From contig OX637337.1 in the NCBI GenBank assembly GCA_951799405.1, forward strand, positions 1,984,001 to 2,048,000: a DNA stretch of 64,000 bases, given 5' to 3'. This document shows, one piece after another, positions 10,673 to 20,974 of the stretch. Numbering within the stretch: position 1 is the stretch's first letter; each line of letters opens with the position of its first letter. Below the pieces are notes generated by a model. The model did not search any database, was not told the DNA's origin, and worked only from the letters and a program-made list of their open reading frames with translations. The DNA comes from Agapetus fuscipes (lineage: Eukaryota > Arthropoda > Insecta > Trichoptera > Glossosomatidae). The position numbers and the translations under genes are program-made.

Positions 10673-10907
10673 CTTGTTTTGCTTATCTGCCATTTGATTC
10701 AAAGATGACCTTTCGAAGAAATTGTCTTAAACTCACAGTCTACGCAATCTGAGCTAAGAAAAAACGTGAAAACCCGTAATGGGAGAGATGTTAAAATATT
10801 TTTGAAATCAAATTTCAGTTTTTTAAGACACATTGGTCCAGTTCACATACAAACATTGCTCATGTGAAATTAACTCCCATGGACATAAGACAAACAAGTT
10901 CCAAGGA
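10667..10907 (+). mobile_element. MITE-G
   Basis: TIRs face each other as 'cagtgcttgttttgcttat' and 'acataagacaaacaag'. The interior has the family words 'caaagatgacctttcg' and 'aaacattgctcatgtgaaat'. Confidence 0.85.
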
Positions 10908-10998
10908 GACAAAGTGTAGCCGCAATGTTAATTTCATAACTATGTGTATTTCCTACTTAGATTATAATGTGTTATTTATTATTCACTCATAACATCTG

Positions 10999-11233
10999 TA
11001 ATCTATAATCTAAGTTGCAGAGATATATTAAAATTTAAGGCTATCAAATGCATGCCCACAAACAAATACGTGTAGTTCGCGCTTACAAATACTGAATGTG
11101 TACTTACAAATAAAATCCAAACCTCAAATGAACATAAGCCCTACAACTTTTGCCGACATTCCCTGACACAGGGGTGACATTGGAAAAGTGAACCATTTTT
11201 TACAGTATGGTCAGCTTCATACCAACCTATACA
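10999..11233 (-). mobile_element. LINE-A 3' end, subfamily 1
   Basis: Reverse-orientation 3' module from (AATCTAT) tail to 'cataccaacctat', moderately diverged. Confidence 0.88.
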
Positions 11234-11894
11234 AAGAAATATAAAAACAACAAAACCTTAAAAAGAAATGTTTTTAGTCTTTCACGGCCGGATTCAGATG
11301 CTTGATTTTTGGTTCCGGGTTTTGGCCGTGGTCCATATTTTTGCTTGTTTTATTTTTCTTCTTTCTAGATCTTTCTTGAAGACTTTCAGTTGACGTTTCG
11401 TCTCCTCTGTGGGCGACTTTTCTGAAGTTCTGCTCCCTTCTCGATGTATCAAGAGCCTCTAGTTCTGTCTATCTCTGCCCACTGTGTTCAACCCCACCTT
11501 GATTCCTTGATTTATTTACATTACTGTAAAACATTCCTTTCTAACAAAAATAAACAATAAATATTCTCAAAGAATAAATTATCGCGGGTTTAAATTTTGC
11601 GCTCCGAAACATAAATTATTATAGCTACACCTTGGATTGCAAATTTTTAATCACTTCTAGGGAATGTTCCGCTTTAGGGCGGGAAGCTATTTCAGTATAC
11701 AAGTTATAAATTCGTCCGCGAAGTAGTGAGACTGGCCATCGGTAAGCTTTCAAATTGCTAGCAGTGCAATACTAGAATAATTGGTTTAAGTTGGAATTAC
11801 GGTCGTTTGACATGTTTACAATTGTAATAACTAACTACACAGATAAAAAAAGATTGGGATTAGATGAACCGTTATAAAATAAATTTCATTTTAA
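11234..11894. other. No recognised gene
   Basis: AT-rich with no coding signal. A polypyrimidine 'gttttatttttcttctttct' near 11346 is unremarkable. Confidence 0.3.
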
Positions 11895-11901
11895 AAAAGT
11901 G

Positions 11902-12323
11902 TTTATTTTTCAATAAAGAATAAAAAAAAAGAAATTAAAAACATTGTTTTATTCCACTTTTATTGTTTTTGAGTAAGTTACAAATATTTTCGAAATTACT
12001 TCCATCTACGGGTAACTAACAATTACTAAATTTAAACTTAAAAATTAAGACAGTGGAGTGGGATCTATTGGTAGTAGTGGTAAGGGAGGGGGTAGAAAGG
12101 TAGATGTGTGGGAGGGAGATGGTGATTTTTGGGGCGGAGCTAATATTGTTAGGAGAGGAGATGTAATGGTGGGAAGTTGAATATTTGGCATAGAACTTTT
12201 AGTTGTATGAACCGAAGATGGAAGTAATTCCGAAAATATTTGTAACTTACTCAAAAACAATAAAAGTGGAATAAAACAATGTTTTTAATTTCTTTTATTT
12301 TTTAATTCTTTATTGAAAAATAA
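11902..12323. mobile_element. Foldback element, 105-bp arms
   Basis: Inverted arms of about 105 bp (11902-12008 and 12212-12323) are more than 90 percent alike by eye, for example 'ttttattgtttttgagtaag' against its complement. They enclose a 200-bp non-palindromic, purine-rich loop ('gggagggggtagaaagg'). No clear TSD was seen. A 71-codon minus frame in the loop has proline-rich low complexity and is not a convincing protein. Confidence 0.85.
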
Positions 12324-12349
12324 TCAAATTTTTAGAATGAATTTCCACA

Positions 12350-12655
12350 TCATAGAAATGGGCAAATGTCCGGAAGCTCCAGCTTCCACAGACCACGGCA
12401 ACCGATCCCGGAAAGTATCACTCCAGCATAACTAAAATAAATAACATAATAATAAAATCTGGCTACATAAAGCCAATACTTTATTTGACTGGACCACATC
12501 AATGTCTTGTTTTGTCTTCTTCGTTTTTTATTGGACCAACACTTTTTAGAGATTTTTCTTTCAACATTTTTTTTTGCTCCCCTGGGAATCGAACCCACGA
12601 CCTCCCAATTACGAGTCAGACGTTAACCACTAGACTTCGGACCTGTCATACCATC
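12350..12655 (-). mobile_element. SINE-D
   Basis: The minus strand carries a tRNA-like head with A-box-like 'gtctagtggttaacg' and B-box 'gggttcgattccc', followed by A9 and a 230-bp body. Related heads lie near 38085 and 39775. Acceptor-stem pairing is poor, so it is a SINE head rather than a tRNA gene. Confidence 0.6.
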
Positions 12656-13414
12656 CATGCATGTTTCTATTTACACAATCGAGCAAGTTGACGCAATTTT
12701 TAATTTTTTGACTACAACAATTTTATTAGTGCTGTATTATTTTAAGTCAATTTATTAATGTACACAAACGTTGATCTCTCAACATCATCAGTAACAATAA
12801 CACTCAAATTAGTGTGACGTATTTTATGAATTTAATTGTTCCTGATGATGATCGCGAGATCAAAAACGTTCATGTATAATGTATATTAACAAATTGAGTG
12901 AAAATAAAACAGTGTTTAAAAATTATTGTCTTAGTTCTATAAATTTTAGTGGAGAACAATATTTAATACTCTGAGTACAGGTCTCATTACTGCACGAACA
13001 GCTTCTGTATTTATAGGAGATAAGGTATAAATCCAGACGGAAGTAGCGAGGCCTTAGTTCCTTCCGATCTCGACAAGCGGAGATGCCCGAAGCAAAGCCT
13101 CTCTCTGTACGCACCCCGTAAGCAACCCGTAAGCACCCGTAAGCACCCCCCCTCCCCCATAAACACCCCTGACTGCTTATTGTTTATTCCAACATTTATA
13201 TAGCTAATAATGCGACGACATTTTCTCTTAAGACATTTCAATACAGTTGTACAATGGCTGACATTATAGTATATTTGGAGTATTTCCTTTTTGTTTAAAC
13301 ATTATGGAATGAAAACTCTTGTATAGTAAAAATAATCATTTTTAGAATAAAACTAAAGCATTCTTTTTATTTTTTTTACAATATACTCGTATATACTAAG
13401 TTAAAAAAAAAAAA
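12656..13414. other. No recognised gene
   Basis: About 12760-12870 holds two opposed 'tgatctctcaacatcatcag' and 'ctgatgatgatcgcgagatc' segments, an imperfect inverted repeat. About 13100-13165 is C-rich ('cccccctcccccat'). No coding signal. Confidence 0.4.
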
Positions 13415-13707
13415 AATAGGCTGATTTATTTGGTAAGCGCTGTTTTTGTGTGTATCACACCTCAAGAGCCCTCTGCGAGCTTGGTCGTCGCTGTAGAAAG
13501 CGCCAATTCTCAAGCAAGACCCAATTGTTGTAAGGTTGGATGGACCTTTCAGTGACCGGTCTTTGGTAAAGGTTTATGAATTTTTCAACCCAGCGAAGAG
13601 CGAATTTGAAAATATAAATGGTATATTTTTTGTGCTCCGCCGGGATTCGAACCCACGACCTTCCAGTTACGAGTCCAAAGTGTTACCACCTGGACTACGG
13701 ACCGGTT
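13415..13707 (-). mobile_element. SINE-B full-length
   Basis: Complete reverse copy from the LINE-beta-type tail 'gatttatttggtaagcgctg' to the head 'ctggactacggaccgg'. It has a good B box ('gggattcgaaccc' in this orientation). Confidence 0.9.
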
Positions 13708-13721
13708 TTTATAAGTTGCCT

Positions 13722-13965
13722 GATATATTAACATTTAAAATTCATATTAAATGCATGCCCACAAACAAGCATGTGTGAATTCGCGCTTACAGTTAATGCT
13801 GCATGTGTAGTACCTACTTACGAATTTTAAAATCCAAGCCTCAAATTAATATGAACCATGTAACTTTTGCTGACGTTCCCTGAAACAGAGGTGACATTGG
13901 ATGTGTGAACTATTTTCGTACAGCATATGTGCTCATCCTCATACAAACATATAATTCAAGGAGTA
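13722..13965 (-). mobile_element. LINE-A 3' end
   Basis: Reverse 3' module, diverged. The tail end is eroded next to the preceding SINE-B head. Confidence 0.8.
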
Positions 13966-14021
13966 CATCCAAAAATATCTAATAGAGCTAACATAGATAG
14001 AGCTAAAAGAATTCATATCAT

Positions 14022-14245
14022 CCCTTTAGCGCTTCATTGTCTTATGCCAATCAGAGGTAATTTCACATAAGCAATGTTTGTATTTGTACTGGATCAATGT
14101 TTCTTGTGAAAACTGAAAATTGATTTTAAAAATATTAAAAACAACTCTCACATTATCACGTTTTCAGGTTTTTTTCTTAGACAATTTATTTGAAAGGTCA
14201 TCATTGGATCAAATCGTGGATAAACCAAACATCACTGGGAGGACG
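14022..14245 (-). mobile_element. MITE-G
   Basis: Reverse copy. It starts 'ccctttagcgcttcattgtc' and ends 'catcactgggaggacg'. It is inserted between two pieces of LINE-A. Confidence 0.8.
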
Positions 14246-14312
14246 ATTGGCTCAGTGAACCAATTTTTAAGGAATGGGTTGTCAACCTCATTCATACCAA
14301 CCTATAATTCAA
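14246..14312 (-). mobile_element. LINE-A fragment
   Basis: Only the segment from 'ctcagtgaaccaattttt' to 'cataccaacctataattc' is kept. Confidence 0.65.
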
Positions 14313-14699
14313 CGAGAACATCAAAAAATATACAGAGCTAGCATAGATAGAGTTAGAATTCATAAATATTTTGAAATATTATCAAAATTACGGCAGCAAG
14401 AATTATCGTTTACATTTATGGGTGTAAAATACTTTGGGCAGACCTCCGCCACCTGAGATCCGGGTCGTTAGCCTGAGAAACTGTTGAGAGGGGAGGGTAT
14501 GGAACTAGGGGCCGGGCAGATAAAGGGAGGCACTGCCATCTGGGAAAGTGGCTGGGTAACTGGCAAGACACAAAATCGCTATTGTCTTTTTATCGCCAGT
14601 GAGTATGAAAATAAATGTTGGTTTTATCCTGCCCTCAAAGTGGTGTAAGAAAGTTGAATAATGCTAAGGGATGATGCTTACTCGTCAAATTTGTATTTT

Positions 14700-14956
14700 C
14701 GTTCCCCCAGTGCTTGTTTGGCTTATCTACAATTCGATTCAAAGCTGATTTTTCAATTGTATTGGTCTCAAAAATCTCATTTGCATAATTTGATGTAATT
14801 AAACGTAAATCACGATAGTGTGAGGGTTGTTTTAAATATTTTAAAAATCAATTTCAGATTTTCATAAGACACATTGGTCCAGTACACATTCAAACATTGT
14901 TCATTTGAAATTACCTCTGATAGACATACATAAGACAAACAAGCACTAAGAGGACG
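14700..14956 (+). mobile_element. MITE-G full-length
   Basis: It runs from 'cgttcccccagtgcttgttt' to 'aacaagcactaagaggacg', with TIRs of about 28 bp. T-rich flanks make the TSD ambiguous. Confidence 0.88.
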
Positions 14957-15067
14957 TTTTTTAAGTCGTGGTTGTTTGAACCTGTGTAAATTTAGCGAGT
15001 CAAAGTCACAAACACAGTGTGAGTCTCTGTATCACTGGTTATCCCCTTTTCTTTAAACAGCGATTGT

Positions 15068-15437
15068 CCGGTCGATAGCTCAGTTGGTAGAGTGCTTGCA
15101 TTCCATGCCGTGAGCTCGGGTTCGAATCCTACCGAGAGTGTCAGAAATGATTTCCCGTTTCGGTGTTTATTTTAAACCCCAAAATAAAATAACGGCAAGG
15201 TGTAAACCTTGCTGGCTGAGTAATCAGCCTTCACAAGAAATGAGTACCAGCCCTCTCGGGAGCTGGGAAACCCCCACTTCAACTGAAGTGGTTGGCGTAA
15301 GGCCGGCCCCCTTTCCTGTAAAAATAAATAGGTTCAACTCGCCACATGCGATCCCTTCGGGGATAGCGCGGCAAGAAGTTACACTATATGTGAAGCTTAG
15401 TTGCGTTGCGTTGCGATCATTTTTGTGTATTTTTTCG
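15068..15437 (+). mobile_element. SINE-C full-length
   Basis: Best SINE-C copy. The tRNA-like head 'ggtcgatagctcagttggta' has B-box 'gggttcgaatcct'. The body includes 'cagaaatgatttcccgtttc' and 'agggctgg'-type segments, and the tail has 'gatcccttcggggatagcg'. It passes directly into LINE-A at about 15440, the same order as near 30290. Confidence 0.92.
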
Positions 15438-15439
15438 AT

Positions 15440-15650
15440 TACATTTCCCTGCTTCAGGGAAGGTCGGCAAGAGTTGCAGGGCTTATGTTCATTTGAGATT
15501 GGGGTTTTTATATTGTAGGTCCACATGCAGCGTGTGTAAGCGCGAAATTATGCATGTCTGCTTGTGGGAATGCATTTAATATGAATCTCAAATGATACAT
15601 ATCTTTGCAGCTTAGATTTAGATTTAGATTTAGATTTAGACATACCTTCT
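15440..15650 (+). mobile_element. LINE-A 3' end, subfamily 3
   Basis: 5'-truncated at 'ccctgcttcagggaaggtcg'; ends in a (TAGATT)n tail with four units. Confidence 0.9.
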
Positions 15651-15661
15651 CGATGTTTTGT

Positions 15662-15828
15662 GAACCGTCCTTATGTCATACTTACTATATAAAGGGTCAA
15701 AGTCATCTGTAGCGCAGACTTGTACCAAGATGTGAACAGAATCTTAAAATTAATTGTGCGAAATAAATTAATCGAAGTTTTTATCAAATTGAACCCGTAA
15801 ATCGTACCAATAATGAACAAAACCATCT
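15662..15828 (+). repeat. LTR-like fragment, P family
   Basis: TATA-like 'actatataaagggtcaaag' is followed by 'agacttgtacc' and 'gaaataaatta'. It aligns with the longer copy at 56384-56745 ('ggtataaaaagggtcaaaa'). It may be a piece of a solo LTR. Confidence 0.45.
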
Positions 15829-16445
15829 GTACCCTGCCACCTCTTGTGGTGGCTCGTCTGGTTACTTTTATCATGCCAACATTCCGTTAGGGATGGCCAG
15901 TATCTCCACACATGTGGCTCTACTGTGGTGTGTCCTTGCACACTTCTTTTAGCCTAAAAACTCCCCTGTCATGAGGTGAAAATAGCTTTAGGATATTTCT
16001 GCTCTCATTTCCTTTATTGCTCCATTTTTTCGTATACAGAAAGCTAAATCGGTCAGTAGTTTAGGAGTCCATACAGGACAAACATACATACATACATCCA
16101 TTTGATTTTATACATTAGACTAACTGTAACCTGCCACCCCTTGAGGTGACTCGTCTGGTAGCAGTTGCTAAATCATGCTGCCATGGTTAACTTTTGACAA
16201 TGCCACACCGGTTCAAGGAAAGGCGGCAGGAATTTCAAGGTTTATGTCCATGAGGGGTTTGATTTATCTGCAAGTTCAAACTTAAATATACCTCATTTAT
16301 TATATGCCTCCATTTTTTTTATGCGGATGACTAAATAAGCATGTAAACAATAATTCAAGGAAGTTTTATCGTAATTTGTTCAGTACTTTAAGAATCCATA
16401 CAGGACAAACATATATACAGACATCCGTTTGATTTTATATATTGG
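15829..16445 (+). repeat. Tandem duplication of LINE-like 3' end
   Basis: Two diverged units of about 305 bp start at 15829 and 16133. Both begin 'cctgccacc.cttg.ggtg', then 'ctcgtctggt', and both end 'ccatacaggacaaacata', 'ttgattttata'. The first contains a minus-strand LINE-A-type ORF end (D-T-G-H-P-stop). Confidence 0.6.
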
Positions 16446-16519
16446 AAAAAAGAAGAAAAGGTAAAAGAAAATCAGGATACGAAGGCTCCAAGTTTCATGC
16501 CAGTAATAGACAATGTTTA

Positions 16520-17046
16520 TATATATATGAGGATAATTTATTTAATTAAAATTTAATACATGACAAAAGAGCGCCGTTTTTGTGTATGTCACACCTCAAG
16601 GGCCCTCCTAATCATGAATGAGATATTTTAAAAAGGTGCTGTTTGAGTGCTTTTTTAAAAATGCCAACAGATTCCGAAACCCTCACTCCGGGTGGCAGTC
16701 TGTTCCACTCCACTGGTCCCGCAAACCGGAAAGCGCGATCCCCAAAATTAGTGCATATTTGACGGCGAGGCTGCATCAACCTGACAGCTCGACACCCCGC
16801 TGACCTAAGTGTCCGCCCCCTCACACTCACCTCAACGGGGGAAAAAATGTCTGCCAGAAATGATGGAGCCAAACCATTTAGGGCTTTAAATACCATCAAA
16901 CACACACGGTAGACCACCCTCTCAGAAAAACGAAGCCAATGCAGTTCTTTTAACAGCGGAGTGATGTGAGAGAATTTGGACATCCCGAAGATCAGTCTTG
17001 CGGCCGCATTCAAAACAGACTGAAATCTGTTCAGTTGCTTCTTGAT
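16520..17046 (-). mobile_element. LINE-beta RT C-terminus with SINE-B-type tail
   Basis: The minus frame encodes the C-terminal end of a CR1/L2-like non-LTR reverse transcriptase. In order it shows KKQLNRFQSVLNAAARLIFG, HITPLLKELHWL, VFKALNGLAPSFL, FGDRAFRFAGPVEWNRLPPG and FKKALKQHLFKI, then a stop at 16612-16614. The frame is open for about 145 codons and is 5'-truncated at about 17046. The 85-bp 3' UTR ('agggcccttgaggtgtgac', 'cacaaaaacggcgctc', 'aataaattatcct') matches the 3' tail of SINE-B. That makes this lineage the likely source of the SINE's mobilising enzyme. Confidence 0.9.
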
Positions 17047-17340
17047 ATATAATGTATATTATAATGAAAGTGACACTGGGTGCAGCAAGGCTTGTCCAGC
17101 CTCCTAGCTGGATGTGGATCGGGAGGAGTTGAGGGGCTGCGGTCTGGATGCTGACGTGAAGGAGGAAACTTTACCCAGCAACCTGGCGGGAACTTGCAAG
17201 TTGCTAATGTCGGGCGGCAACGAATCCGTGCGGGCAACAACTTTCCACAAACTCGGCAATTCTCTGCCATTCACAGTTGGTCTTGGACCTAAAACCAACT
17301 CAACCTCTTTTATAATCTGACTCTAACCAATCTGTGATAA
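17047..17340. other. Non-repetitive GC-richer stretch
   Basis: It lies upstream of the truncated LINE-beta and matches nothing else in the window. Overlapping short frames on both strands show no domain. It could be unique host DNA. Confidence 0.35.
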
Positions 17341-17344
17341 TAAT

Positions 17345-17480
17345 AATATTAGGATGATGTATTTGTATCACACTTCAAGAACCTTCTTCGAGCTTGGTTG
17401 TCGCTTTAGAAAGCGCCAATTCTCAAGCAAGACCCAGTGGCTATAAGGCTGGATGGACTTTTAGTGACCGGTCTTTAAAA
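17345..17480 (-). mobile_element. SINE-B, 5'-truncated
   Basis: Tail 'aataatattaggatgatgta' and body 'gcgccaattctcaagcaaga' are present; the head is missing. Confidence 0.82.
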
Positions 17481-17493
17481 ATAAGTTAAAATT

Positions 17494-17768
17494 AAGCTGA
17501 TTTATTTGGTTAATTCCTTGACTTATAGGTTGGTATGAGGTTGACCACCCATACTGTAAAAAATGGTTCACTTTGCCAATGTCACCCCTGTTTCAGGGAA
17601 TGTCGGCAAGAGTTGCAGGGCTTATGTTCATTTGAGGTTCGGATTTTATTTGTAAGTACACAATCAGCATTTGTAAGCGCGAACTACACGTGTTTGTTTG
17701 TGGGCATACATCTGAGAGCTTTGAATGAATATATCCTTGCAACTTAGATTATAGATAGATTATATAGA
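17494..17768 (+). mobile_element. LINE-A 3' end, young subfamily 1
   Basis: Complete 3' module, nearly identical to the copies at 44.4, 53.3, 59.9 and 61.15 kb, so recently active. It contains a 70-codon frame starting MRLTTHTVKNGSLCQCHPCF that recurs in sister copies but is broken in other subfamilies. I regard it as non-coding UTR. A scrap of SINE-B tail ('gctgatttatttggtt') precedes it. Confidence 0.92.
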
Positions 17769-17915
17769 TTTGAGGTTAGGATTTAAATTTATTTGTAAAT
17801 ACACATGTTGCATTTGTAAGCGCGAACTTACACGTGTGTGTTGGTAGGCATGCATTTAATATGAATTTTAAATGTTAATATATTTTTGCAACTAAGATTA
17901 TAGATAGAGTTCTAT
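17769..17915 (+). mobile_element. LINE-A 3' end, truncated
   Basis: A second, older copy is joined in tandem to the previous one, keeping only from 'tgaggttaggatttaaattt' to the tail. Confidence 0.8.
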
Positions 17916-18325
17916 GAAACTTGTTAAATTGTGTCGCAGGGGTATGGGTGATGTGGCGGTCGATGTCGTGATCCTTTGCAGCACGGCTGTTAGCTGCGTA
18001 GTGTTGTGTTGCAATGCTTGAAAGCTTGCCGAAATGTTTTTAAATTCACAGGTACACATTCCGAAGAAAAAAACCCCTCAGGATAAATTTAAACTCAATT
18101 TCGGAAATTGTTCTAGAAAGTTGAATTAATATAATTTCTGCTTTACAATAATGGACGCGTAATTTGCCAAAGGAATGCAAATGTTTTCGTAAAATACGAG
18201 AACTCGTGCTGCCAGCCGAGCTGTGTACTAAAATATAGACGTTACTACTTCAAACGTGGTGAGCTGGTAAGCTTTAAGTGGTAAGTGGGAATTTGTAAGT
18301 GGTTAGTGGTAGCCTATAAAAATAT

Positions 18326-18399
18326 AAGCAACATTGGGCGCGGATAATATGTACTTGGATGGGTTACCGCCCAGGTACACCGCGTGTCGTTGGCATCTT
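18326..18399 (+). pseudogene. 5S rRNA 3' half fused to SINE
   Basis: The 74 bp match the 3' part of eukaryotic 5S rRNA, from about residue 47 to the 3' terminus. The match includes the internal-promoter C-box region ('acttggatgggttaccgcc') and the terminal 'gttggcatctt'. The 5' half is absent. It ends exactly where the SINE-B head begins, so it is part of a chimeric retrocopy rather than a 5S gene. Confidence 0.85.
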
Positions 18400-18700
18400 G
18401 GACCGGTGTGTAGTCCAGTGGCAACACTTGGGACTCGTAAATGGAAGGTTGTGGTTTCGGACCCCGGCGGAGCACAAAAAAAATACCATTTACATTTCGA
18501 ATGTGCTCTTCGCTGAGTTGAAAAATTCATAAACCTTTACCAAAGACCGGTCACTGAAAGGTCCATCCAACCTTACAACAACTGGGTCTTGCTTGAGAAT
18601 TGGCGCTTTCTACAGCGACGACCAAGCTCGCAGAGGGCTCTTGAGGTGTGATACACACAAAAACAGCGCTCACCAAATAAATCATACTAATATTATTATT
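18400..18700 (+). mobile_element. SINE-B full-length, downstream of 5S piece
   Basis: Standard SINE-B with a LINE-beta-type tail and AT-rich end. The head 'ggaccggtgtgtagtcc' follows the 5S 3' end without a gap. Confidence 0.92.
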
Positions 18701-18835
18701 TTTATAAGTAGGAGACAATTAGAATAAGAAGAGAAACTATAATATTGTCTTTTACAGTAAAAAATATTGTGTGAATATAAAATAAATAGTACTTTCTGCT
18801 GTTCATTTAATAAAGTACCTACTTGGTGAATTTGT

Positions 18836-18962
18836 TCATAATTCAGAAGGTCTTTATTGTTTTTATCAATATGTACAAAGTATTACAATGAAAATAAATT
18901 TTAAAAATCTAATTACAATAAATACTCCCCAAAGTAAGCATAGCTTGTGTTTTGGGGAGGAT
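18836..18962 (-). mobile_element. LINE-F 3' end
   Basis: About 115 bp nearly identical to 63025-63155, containing 'ccccaaagtaagcatagctt' and 'tgttttgggg' that can pair as a hairpin. The reverse orientation has 'caataaagacctt' at its 3' end. A similar tail is familiar to me from insect LINEs. Confidence 0.65.
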
Positions 18963-19231
18963 TCCAACTTATCTTAACTTAAAATTAATCACTTAATAGA
19001 TAAAAATCATAAAAACCAAAAAAAACAATATATACACCATTTAGTCATTTACTTAGCAAAAACAGGAAGACAAAAAATAAAATAAAATAACATAAAGAGG
19101 TAACATGTTTAAATAGAAAATACAGAAATAGAAATTTTACATATATACACATATGTAGATATATGAAACTTCTTATGAAAATGTAGATATATGTTCACTT
19201 GTATAGAATTGATAAATTGAATTCATGTCGT

Positions 19232-19545
19232 CTCTTTAGTCCTCTCTTATCTCCATCAGAAGTAATTTTACATGATCAATAATTCTATTATACTGGACCA
19301 ATAAGTCGCACAAATGCTAAAAATTCATTTTCAAAGTATGAAAAACAACTCTCAAATTGTTGTGTTGGCGTATCTACCATTTTATTAAAAGGTGACCTTT
19401 CAATAGAGTTGACTTAAAATCACATTCTACATAATCTGAGCTATGAAAAAAAATATAATACACGATAATGTGAGAGCGGTTTTAAATATTTTTTAAATTA
19501 GTTTTCAGTTTTCATAAGACACATTGGTCCACCACACATATCCTG
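19232..19545 (+). mobile_element. Two broken MITE-G pieces
   Basis: The left half is a reverse MITE-G end ('ttacatgatcaataattcta'). From about 19370 a plus-strand copy ('gcgtatctaccattttatta') ends at 'gacacattggtccaccacac'. The outer TIRs are eroded. Confidence 0.65.
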
Positions 19546-20110
19546 ACCTGAAATACCTCCACAAAACCACGCCAGGTGCAGTGAAAAGGTTGAAGAATCT
19601 GTATCTAAGCCTGTGAGGCAGCACAACGGCTAAAAAATTCGCTATTTTTGCCAGCCATACATAATTTTAGCAAGTAAGAAGAAAAATAAGGATTTATCTA
19701 CTGACCATTGTGTACACTGGCCTGGTTGGAACGCATGTAAGACGCTTCGAGGAGTACTTGCGTTTAATCCAATAACAGAAGAAGCAATACAAATTTCAGA
19801 AGTGAGGTGAAGTGGCAAAAGGAAAAGGCCTAATCTGATTTACTTTACTTGCTCGTAAGTGAGTAACGTCTCGGTCTTTAATGCGACTTAACCTATATAC
19901 TAAACGAGGATCAACTAATAAGGTTGATAATATAAACAGATTTATTTTTTCCACGAAAATGCGTAGAAAAAACTTTGTAATACGCTTAGAAATTGACCGG
20001 TCGTAGTATTTTTGACTTGGTGGCTTTCTGGAAAAAAAAGAGGCTTTGGAAATGTGATCCCACAAAAGATTTCTTGGAATTTACTGTGAAGACTACAAAC
20101 CTTTTATATA
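19546..20110. other. No recognised gene
   Basis: No repeat or coding match was seen. A minus-strand 89-codon frame at 19796-20065 has no recognisable domain. Confidence 0.3.
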
Positions 20111-20111
20111 T

Positions 20112-20275
20112 TATCTAAATTGAAAAGATATACTACTTTATTCATTCATATTATATGCATTCCCATACATAGACACGAATAAGTTTGCGCTTACACATGC
20201 CTTACACATGCAAGGATAGAAAAAATGGACGCAAATCTGTAGAGGCTCTGGCCGTCCCTAGAATGATGAAAAAGA
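20112..20275 (+). mobile_element. LINE-A relics, opposed
   Basis: 20112-20215 is a reverse 3'-module piece. 20222-20275 is a plus-strand ORF end reading KWTQICRGSGRP-stop, homologous to KWRHLFRGTGHP at 55.3 kb. Confidence 0.7.
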
Positions 20276-20974
20276 GAGAGAGTTAGATAATATTTATATT
20301 TTTGTTTACAAAAACAATTAAAAGTTTTCATATTATTTGATGAAAGCTTTAATTAAAACATTCATAATATTTAAGACAGGAAAAAAGATTCAAAGTCCAA
20401 CAAACGCATGAAAATAATTTCACTCAACTGAAATTTAACAAATCACAGTTTTCATTTAAGCTCTAGTTTTCATCCGGTTTCATGTAAAAAAAGGCGCTTT
20501 CCTGCTCTCTCTCAGTTTTTCAAATCTCACACAATCCCGTAATTCTGGAGGGCTTTTTTGCCTCCGACAATATGTGTTTGGCGGTCTCATAAGTACAGAC
20601 CTAACGGATGGCTTTTTTATTCCAAAGCTTCCCGCAAAGGAGGCTGTGTTTTTCAGTTGGAGGGCTTGTTGCGCCGGAGCCATTACACACACTGTATATC
20701 TCATAACACTGAAAAAAACGCGACTGTTGAAAACAAAGTGATGCCACGACTTTTATTTATTGTTGCAAATTTAGCATTGTATGTCTCGTTTGAGTGTCAA
20801 AGAACCTAAAATTATTTATTACTTTAAAAATGCTCTTAGCTGAATTGAAAAATTAATTGCCTTTATCAAATAGGTCCATCCAGCCATAAAGCAACTTGAC
20901 CCACTCGAGCGCTTTGTGGCTATGAAAAAAACTTTGCAAGGTTCTTGAGGTGTGATTGCACATGAAGACAGCAC
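20276..20974. other. No recognised gene; possible unique island
   Basis: 20480-20720 is less AT-rich, non-repetitive here and has short stems such as 'ggagggcttttttgcctcc'. A 74-codon minus frame has no known domain. About 20820-20960 resembles an eroded SINE-B tail ('ggtccatccagccataaagc'). Confidence 0.35.

Noticed and set aside
15068..15140. tRNA gene at SINE-C head
   Set aside because: Same reasoning: tRNA-like promoter boxes but a dispersed SINE structure with a 370-bp body.
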